Both the position numbers and the translations under genes were made by a program. DNA of 64,000 nucleotides from Nansenia antarctica. Lineage: Eukaryota; Chordata; Actinopteri; Argentiniformes; Microstomatidae. The stretch lies in assembly GCA_963989245.1 (NCBI GenBank), contig OZ022346.1, positions 58,904,584-58,968,583 on the forward strand, in the 5' to 3' direction. Positions 58,013-64,000 of the stretch are shown here, piece after piece; the stretch's first letter is position 1; every line of letters starts with the position of its first letter. Below the pieces are notes generated by a model. It saw nothing but the letters and a program-made list of their open reading frames with translations. It did not search any database and had not been told where the DNA came from.

Positions 58013-60968
58013 TGAATAAGGAGGCTAAGGAGAAGAAGGAGCTGCCCTGTCTGGATCGGTTCCTGGCTAAGAACACAAGTGAGGACAATGCATCGTTTGA
58101 GCAGATTATGGAGCTGGCAGAAGACAAGGAAAAATTAAGGCATTCATGGTTGTATGACGCAGAAGCTGAATACAAACAGGTACACTTGCCTTTAACATCT
58201 CTCAATTTGATCACAATCAAATATTGTCGTTTGTAATGATCCTGGAGTGTAATGTTGTCCTGCTTGGAACTCAATATTAGATTTACCTTTGGTTGGGAGT
58301 TACTATATGATGCTGTGTTTCTTGTTTAGAGTTACTATATGATGCTGTGTTCCTTCTGTAGCGTCATGAACAAAACCTCGCCCTACCATCATCAGAGAAG
58401 CAGGCCCTTGAGTGTGTTAAGGCTGGACTGGAGACTTGGGAATACAAAGCAAAAAATGCGCTGATGTATTATCCAGAGGGTGAGGATGGATGTTCTTATA
58501 CAAGTACACCATATGTAATGGATAAAAATGAATCGTGTTTGAAAGTTGTAAGAATAAGTTTAACAGCTCTATGATCTGGTCATCAGGTGTCCCTGACGAT
58601 GACCTCTTCAAGAAGCCCAGGGAGGTGATTCACAAGAACACTCGCTTTGTGGCTGACCCCTTCAGCAAAGCTCTCAACAAATGTCAGATTCAGCAGGCAG
58701 CTGCCCTCAATGCACAGGTAAAGTGCCTATCCCTTTCTGTGCGGGACATGACTGTATATCGTACATGGGCTGTGTCTAAATAAACTGTATATCGTACATG
58801 GGCTGTGCCTTAATAAACTGCTATAACCTGAAGTCCTCTAGATGTGTGCCTATAGCCTAATGATAGTTATTTTCAACATTGCTATGGGATCCCACATGGT
58901 AGTCTATGAATCTTATTTTGTGGTAGCCACACAGCCTGATGGCATTTTATAAGAAACAATACAATTATATTAATTGGTTTGGATATAATGGTGGTAGCGT
59001 CTTACCTGTTGTCAAGGGTTTCTATAGTTACGACCAGATCAAAATATAAAATTAAATTGTTTAATCCTGAATGATGTAGCTGATCTTCCCAAATATTTAT
59101 CTCCTGTTCAAACAGGGTAAAGTAGGCCCAGATGGAAAAGAGCTCATCCCCCAAGAGGGTCCAACAGTGAATGGATATGGCTTTGAAGGAGCTCCCTCCC
59201 CTGCACCTGGTAAGTAGCATGGTTATGTTCAAGACAAGTATATATTACTTTCAAAATACTCTACAATAGAATAGCAATGAGAAACATTTATATTACTGTC
59301 TCCTCCCGATGAGATCGGAGAGGGGACTATGACTTGGTCTCTGTCTGTTCGTCACATGCGTTTTCTCCGACACCACTGGGACAATTCTAATGAAACTTGA
59401 GTGAATGATGGGCGTTGTCATAGAGATGCAACAATTACAAAATTAGAGCCATAGAGATTGTTAAGGCATTTCGGGCCTAAGCCGATTCGTCATTAAAAAC
59501 GTTATCCAAAGTGGAGAGTTAGGAGTGTGTAGCCTAATGCAGTAGGCTACATTCCGGTAATTCTTCAGTCTGACTAAAAATGCAGCTGCAGGTGTGTAGC
59601 TTAATGCACTAGGCCTATAGCCTAATGAATTTGTGAATAATATTTTGTGAGTGAAGTCTGTTATGCAGCATAATTTAACACCGACACTTGGCATATATCA
59701 ATACGAAAACCAACACTTGTGTAACCTCACATTCTAATAATGTAGAACTGTGTGCATGTAATTTAATTTGTCTCTTTGTCTAATCCTATTGGTGAAATTT
59801 GTGTTTGAAGTAAAAGCATCCTATATCAATGGAGTTAGTACTATAGTAGCTTAATAGCACCCAAATAATGTTTCTCTTTGATCACAGAAGGTGATCACAC
59901 CAAGAGAAAAGCCCTTCCTGTGTGCAGTGGGGACACAGCACTATAAAACCACTGTGTCTTAGTAAACAGTTTAGCAATGAATGTCTTGCTTCATTCAATT
60001 ACTTTCCAGGGGGGAACAACATGTTTACTGTACACTTGTATAATGTGTATTAATATAACAATGCACAATAGATTCAACACTGTGCCTTTAGAGGGCACTC
60101 TGTAGAAGAGTCCCCTAAAATGATGTTGTCTATGCAGGTGTGGCTGACTCTCCTCTGATGACCTGGGGTGAGATAGAGAGCACCCCCTTCCGCCTGGATG
60201 GGTCTGACACACCGTATGAGAGAAAGCATGGCCCATCATTTAAGGTATAATCTAATGACTGCCCTTGTACTATCTACATTTCTCTTGATCTATATGTCCT
60301 ATTTTGGTTTTTAAATTGTTCGTTCAGAGCAGTAGGTAATAGACATTATTTTACAGATTCCAGAACCAGGAAGAAGAGAGAGGTTGGGTTTGAAAATGGC
60401 TAATGAAGCTGCAGCCAAAAACCGGGCAAAGAAGCTAGAAGCATTGAGAAAGGTCACAGAGAACCTTGCAAGGTAGAGGACATTTCTGGACAATCAATAC
60501 AACTAATGCTTCTGTTATCCCCACAGCCTACTGTTGACATTTATCATTGTATTTGGCAAAACGCCAACAGTTGTCTGTCCCATGCAAACCCTTTATCAGG
60601 CACTATTTTGGATGCCACTCAATGTACCATTGCATGTGCTCTGCTGTTATTTGCACTGGTTGCTGAGGAAATAACCCTAATGTCTGTCTTGCAATCTCAC
60701 CCCGAAAGGCCTGAGCCCAGCACTGACTCCTGCCCTTCAGAGGCTTGTAAACCGGACGTCCAGCAAATACACAGACAAAGCTCTAAGGGCAAGCTATACC
60801 CCCTCACCCTCACACAGAGGAGCAGGCTGCAAGACTCCCCTGGGGTCCAGTCTCTCTGGTACTCCGACACCAAGCAAGGCCGGGACCCCTGCATCTCAGG
60901 ACCCAGCCTCCATCACAGACGACCTTCTGCAGCTTCCCAAGAGGAGGAAAGCCTCAGACTTCTTCTGA
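58013..60968 (+). CDS. ess2: ESS2 splicing factor homologue (DGCR14), 3' seven exons
   Basis: A nuclear protein associated with late spliceosomes. Exons: 58013-58179, 58362-58479, 58587-58717, 59116-59209, 60137-60244, 60357-60472, 60695-60968 (stop TGA 60966). Segments match vertebrate ESS2 closely: NTSEDNASFEQIMELAEDKE, ALECVKAGLETWEYKAKNAL, KVGPDGKELIPQE, SPLMTWGEIESTPFRLDGSD, RRERLGLKMANEAAAKNRAK, LQRLVNRTSSKYTDKALRAS, ending KRRKASDFF. Six exons have canonical sites. The last would need an acceptor ending in AA (60693-60694) to keep the ESS2 frame. Exons for the first ~120 residues are not found upstream. The 5' part may be beyond a rearrangement or mis-assembly. Confidence 0.85.
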
Positions 60969-61087
60969 TGGGGGTGGACCAAAACCGAGAGAGAACAGAC
61001 TTCTTCTGATGGGGGGGGGGGGACCAAAACTGAGAGAGAACAGACTTCTTCTGATGGGGGGGGAACCAAAACTAAGAGAGAACAGTT
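60956..61087 (+). repeat. Three ~43-bp repeats copying the ess2 stop region
   Basis: CAGACTTCTTCTGATGGGGG followed by a variable G run and ACCAAAAC(C/T)GAGAGAGAA occurs three times. The first copy includes the last ess2 codons and stop. Confidence 0.9.
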
Positions 61088-61230
61088 GGATTTTGGGGAA
61101 AGCAGACTCCAGGATTTCAAGCAAGTTGTCAAGAAAAAGACTATGTTGTCAATCCCCCAGCTCACGCCCTCACAATGTTTTATGAAAACCTGGTAGAACG
61201 GTATGGGCATAGAGATGGGGAAAGAGGCTG

Positions 61231-61236
61231 AATAAA
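61231..61236 (+). terminator. ess2 polyadenylation signal
   Basis: AATAAA 263 bp after the ess2 stop codon, the first canonical signal downstream. Confidence 0.55.
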
Positions 61237-61615
61237 CTCTGTTCAGGAATATTTGGGAGTTCATAATTGTTCCTAAGTTGTTGGATGGTATCATAGTATC
61301 TGAAACCCTCCAGAAAGATCCCATAATTGTACATAGACAGATATAATTACAATCATGTTGAATGTTATCATGAGGCTTTGCTGAAGGTTTTAGTTCTTTG
61401 TAAATATAATGCTAACAATGTTAGCCTCTGTTTTGTATGCCTCTTTCTGCAATATAATCTTTCATGGCTTAATTTTTACTTGTAATGTGTAAGAGTGATT
61501 TGTTTGTAAAACTGAAATATTGAGCATAGAAAATACTTGCCTTTAGACACAGCAGACTCAACATCTGAAAAAGTTAATGTTGAGATGGGCGATATTCACA
61601 ATGATGTATGCTCCG
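61237..61615. other. Spacer between convergent ess2 and TSSK genes
   Basis: AT-rich, no feature beyond the two polyadenylation signals that bound it. Confidence 0.6.
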
Positions 61616-61621
61616 TTTATT
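61616..61621 (-). terminator. TSSK polyadenylation signal
   Basis: AATAAA on the - strand (plus TTTATT), 24 bp after the kinase stop codon. Confidence 0.6.
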
Positions 61622-61645
61622 ATGCACTAGTTTGGTCTAATTGAG

Positions 61646-62653
61646 TCATGAATCTGCAGGTACGTCTTGATTTGTAACAGGGGAGGCTGCCTTTTCCTTG
61701 ACCCTCTCGGATGGTCCAGCAATATCTTTGCTCTCCATGGGTTTGGGATCCGATTCCTCAGCATTAGCCCCTTTAGACGTGGAAGGCCCATATTTCTTAT
61801 TCCCTTGATGTGACTTGCATTTACCCTGCATCCATGCATGCTCGAGAATGACATCAATCTCAATTCGCTGGGTCACGTCGGGGTTAAGCATCCGATGGAT
61901 CAGGTCTTTGCATTCTGACGGTACACTCTTGCTTCGCGGGAAATGAACAGAATGTTTTTTCTGCATCTTCAGCATCTTCTTAATGTTGGAGTCGTCATAT
62001 GGCATACATCCACAGAGCATGATGAACAGAACCACGCCCATGCTCCACACGTCATACACTTTGGGGTTGTACGGGATTCCCTCTAAAACCTCTGGTGCTG
62101 CATAGGCTGCGGAGCCGCAGAAAGTTTTACTGAGGATCATTTGTCCATCATCATGGTAACTGATTCTCCTGGCGAAGCCAAAGTCTGTCACTTTGAGGTT
62201 GAAGTCCTTGTCCAAGAGTAGGTTTTCGCATTTTAAGTCTCTGTGGACAACGTCTTTGTCGTGTGCATATTTCATTGCGCGTGACAGCTGTCCGAATAGT
62301 TTATTGGAGAAATCCTCGGGTAAAGCACACCCACCTCTGGATTTAATGAAGTCCAGTAAGTCCCCTTGCGCACCAAGCTCCATAATCATGAACACCAAAT
62401 TTCCTTCCGACGTCTCGAAAATCTCGAAGATCTTAATGATGTTGGGGTGGCTTAGGGATGCAAGGATCTCCAGTTCCCGGGGCAAGAATTTCTCCAAGAA
62501 ATCCGCTGTTGATTTTTTTTTGTTCATAATCTTCACCGCAACAGTTGTCTTCAGACGCTCGGAATAAGCGGATTTTACTTTGGCGTAGGATCCCTCCCCT
62601 ACACTGATGCCTAAAGTATATCCTCGTTTCTGCAGCACCTGCGAGTCGTCCAT
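61646..62653 (-). CDS. Testis-specific serine/threonine kinase, TSSK1/2-like
   Basis: A single-exon frame of 335 codons from the ATG at 62653 to a stop at 61646. The kinase domain is complete: glycine loop GEGSYAKV (about residues 19-26), VAVKIM lysine, HRDLKCENLLL catalytic loop, DFGFA, an activation segment with a SKTFCGSAAYAAPE anchor, DVWSMGVVLFIMLCG and a C-lobe ending in HAWMQGK. The TSSK family phosphorylates proteins of elongating spermatids and sperm. The C-terminal tail is short, polar and disordered-looking (mammalian TSSK1/2 are about 360 residues). Lack of introns and position tail-to-tail with ess2 mirror mammalian TSSK2-ESS2, so orthology to TSSK2/TSSK1 is likely. I do not choose between them. 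Confidence 0.88.
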   Translation of the reverse strand: MDDSQVLQKRGYTLGISVGEGSYAKVKSAYSERLKTTVAVKIMNKKKSTADFLEKFLPRELEILASLSHPNIIKIFEIFETSEGNLVFMIMELGAQGDLLDFIKSRGGCALPEDFSNKLFGQLSRAMKYAHDKDVVHRDLKCENLLLDKDFNLKVTDFGFARRISYHDDGQMILSKTFCGSAAYAAPEVLEGIPYNPKVYDVWSMGVVLFIMLCGCMPYDDSNIKKMLKMQKKHSVHFPRSKSVPSECKDLIHRMLNPDVTQRIEIDVILEHAWMQGKCKSHQGNKKYGPSTSKGANAEESDPKPMESKDIAGPSERVKEKAASPVTNQDVPADS

Positions 62654-62822
62654 GGTAAATTATGATGATTGGTGAAATAAAACAATCACCATAATGGTCG
62701 ACTGACCATTGCATTCAGATGACCATTAGATAAATAACAAATTCATCAGTTAGTTTCAAATATGTATGTGTAAGTTGATTTTATGACATATTATGTTGTG
62801 TCATAACGGCTTGGAGACATTA

Positions 62823-62830
62823 TGACGTCA
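62823..62830. promoter_or_regulatory. CRE-like palindrome upstream of the TSSK gene
   Basis: A perfect TGACGTCA 170 bp before the kinase ATG. CREM/CREB sites of this form drive many spermatid genes. Another TGACGTCA lies at 63402-63409. Function is inferred from position and motif only. Confidence 0.4.
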
Positions 62831-63330
62831 CAAGAAGTATAACAAGGCTATAAGAAGTATGACAAAAACACGACATGATTTTACTTTACAGTAACTATAA
62901 CATTTTTCACTTGATGTTGGCAGCGTACTTTCACCCATAAGGTACATGAGTCTCAGGCGTTGGTCATCGCGTTCCAGTGTTAGTGTGTAAGCAATTGAGG
63001 AACAACTGTAAAAGTTTACTCAACTGAAAAAAACAAGTTTAACTGAATAAACCGAAAGGAATGCATGCACCTGCCGGCCATCAGCGAAGGAGCCGGATCA
63101 TCGGCTAGCAGACGGACGTCTAGACATTATTGTCAAGGCACCAAAAGACAACAATAATACTTACACACATAGCCGACTCACATCCGTATACAGTTCAGTT
63201 ATTTGATGTTAATACAGAGGGAAGTCGACTGTTTTGTGTCCGTTTTGAGTTCAGCCCGTTTTGCCTGAGTAACCTTTGGTGGCAGAACATCCATATATAT
63301 AACTGAGCGACACTTCAATCTTTTTTGCAG
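62831..63330. other. Upstream DNA of the TSSK gene, no gene seen
   Basis: No coding feature. 63085-63180 is moderately GC-rich without a recognisable motif. Confidence 0.5.
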
Positions 63331-63496
63331 GAAAAGTGCTATATTATTATTATTATTATTATTATTATTCCGATTTGGTTTGGGTACCGTGAAGAAAGCA
63401 GTGACGTCAATTCGACATAGGCGATAGGCCTCCAAACAACAAAGACAATAGTCTCTGAGGTTCTTTTGAAGGAAAAGTGCAATACAAATAAAATCG

Positions 63497-63547
<51 letters not shown>
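63331..63547 (-). repeat. Two retroposon tails with (ATT)n microsatellites
   Basis: Two related ends: GGAAAAGTGCTAT plus ATT repeats (63331-63370) and GGAAAAGTGCAATACAAATA plus ATT repeats (63467-63547). They resemble the tail at 48524. Read as 3' ends of short retroposons. Confidence 0.55.
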
Positions 63548-63550
<3 letters not shown>

Positions 63551-63559
63551 CGACATGTA

Positions 63560-63668
63560 GGAAAACGCAGGACAGCGCCCGTGGATCGAACCCGGTTAGA
63601 GGTGGAGAACCAGCTGTAACAGAAATACAACCACTGGCGAAGTAACCACTGAGCTAAACCGGCGCAAC
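63560..63668 (-). mobile_element. tRNA-like SINE head
   Basis: On the - strand GTTTAGCTCAGTGGTTACTT (A-box like) and GGGTTCGATCCACGG (B-box) are about 60 bp apart, with a longer inner region than a normal tRNA. The ATT-tailed sequences at 63331-63547 follow it, so a SINE is more likely than a tRNA gene. Confidence 0.5.
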
Positions 63669-64000
63669 GGTCCCCTGACAACAAACCCACATTTGTACAG
63701 CCGACAAATAAAGTTATTAGTTGTTCAGACAGAGGGGAGGCGCTGTGATACAACACTGTTCTGGATCTGTGGTTTAAAGCTTTTAAACTTGCCTTTTGCC
63801 TGAATCACCTCTGGTTGCAGAATATTACATTAAATCACTCATATTAAGTGACAGTTTATTGATATGTCAGTTGCAGGTAGTTCCAAATGAATGGTTCTGT
63901 ATTGACATCAAAGTGTCCCGTTGTTACAACACGCCATGGGAAACTTCTATAGAGGACAGCGAACAAACATGACAAGACATAAGTGACAAACCTTGTGATG
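63669..64000. other. No feature seen
   Basis: Non-coding sequence to the window end. The frame covering 63199-63756 on the - strand is a chance frame through the SINE and ATT repeats. Confidence 0.5.

Noticed and set aside
57702..58274. 190-codon - strand frame across the LINE and an ess2 exon
   Set aside because: Chance frame joining LINE sequence with the antisense of ess2; no homology in the non-LINE part.
60506..61009. 167-codon plus-strand frame
   Set aside because: Runs through an ess2 intron and the wrong frame of the last exon; the ESS2-matching frame is shifted by one.
63560..63668. Functional tRNA gene on the - strand
   Set aside because: A- and B-box-like motifs are too far apart, no cloverleaf could be drawn, and a retroposon tail follows.

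Overview
The window is nuclear DNA of a ray-finned (teleost-type) fish. Evidence for this is the spliced vertebrate genes with GT-AG introns (fbxo39, ess2, a TSSK kinase, a P5B ATPase, a C2H2 zinc-finger gene), the typical fish transposons (hAT, Tc1-like, PIF/Harbinger-like, L2 and Rex/CR1-type LINEs, tRNA-derived SINEs, a retrovirus) and the long mini- and microsatellites. Nothing bacterial, and no operon, CRISPR array, rRNA or convincing functional tRNA gene, was seen.

Layout. 1-8.5 kb: a C2H2 zinc-finger gene on the + strand (three recognisable exons, nine fingers). Its introns carry two copies of a block made of a 10-bp minisatellite, a 30-bp minisatellite and about 0.75 kb of intron. A hAT transposon (80-1551) interrupts the first 10-bp array and carries a piece of a K2P potassium-channel exon. 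8.5-15.7 kb: repeat-rich DNA with LINE fragments, a second hAT element (10426-11541), a TIR element (12942-14103) and a telomere-like minisatellite holding a foldback MITE. 15.7-28.3 kb: an endogenous retrovirus on the - strand (LTR, env, integrase, RT/RNase H, protease, gag). It is split by a 3.8-kb L2 LINE and has lost its 5' end. 28.3-31.6 kb: a 3.3-kb minisatellite of 35/28-bp units. 33-35.3 kb: a 5'-truncated LINE. 36.0-47.8 kb: 22 exons of an ATP13A3-like P5B ATPase on the - strand, lacking the N-terminal exons and carrying one in-frame TAG. 50.2-53.3 kb: fbxo39 (- strand), with a hAT element just upstream of its start. 55.3-57.9 kb: a second, nearly identical LINE. 58.0-61.0 kb: the 3' seven exons of ess2 (+ strand). 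61.6-62.7 kb: an intronless TSSK1/2-like kinase (- strand), convergent with ess2 as in mammals.

The host genes do not form one pathway. They are a spermatid kinase, a splicing factor, an F-box receptor, a transporter and a DNA-binding protein. The most unusual objects are the hAT element that captured a KCNK1-type exon with its donor site, the nearly open retroviral env, the microsatellite that serves as a splice-acceptor tract in the ATPase gene, and the non-AG acceptor before the last ess2 exon. All homology statements come from reading translations by eye, without database searches.
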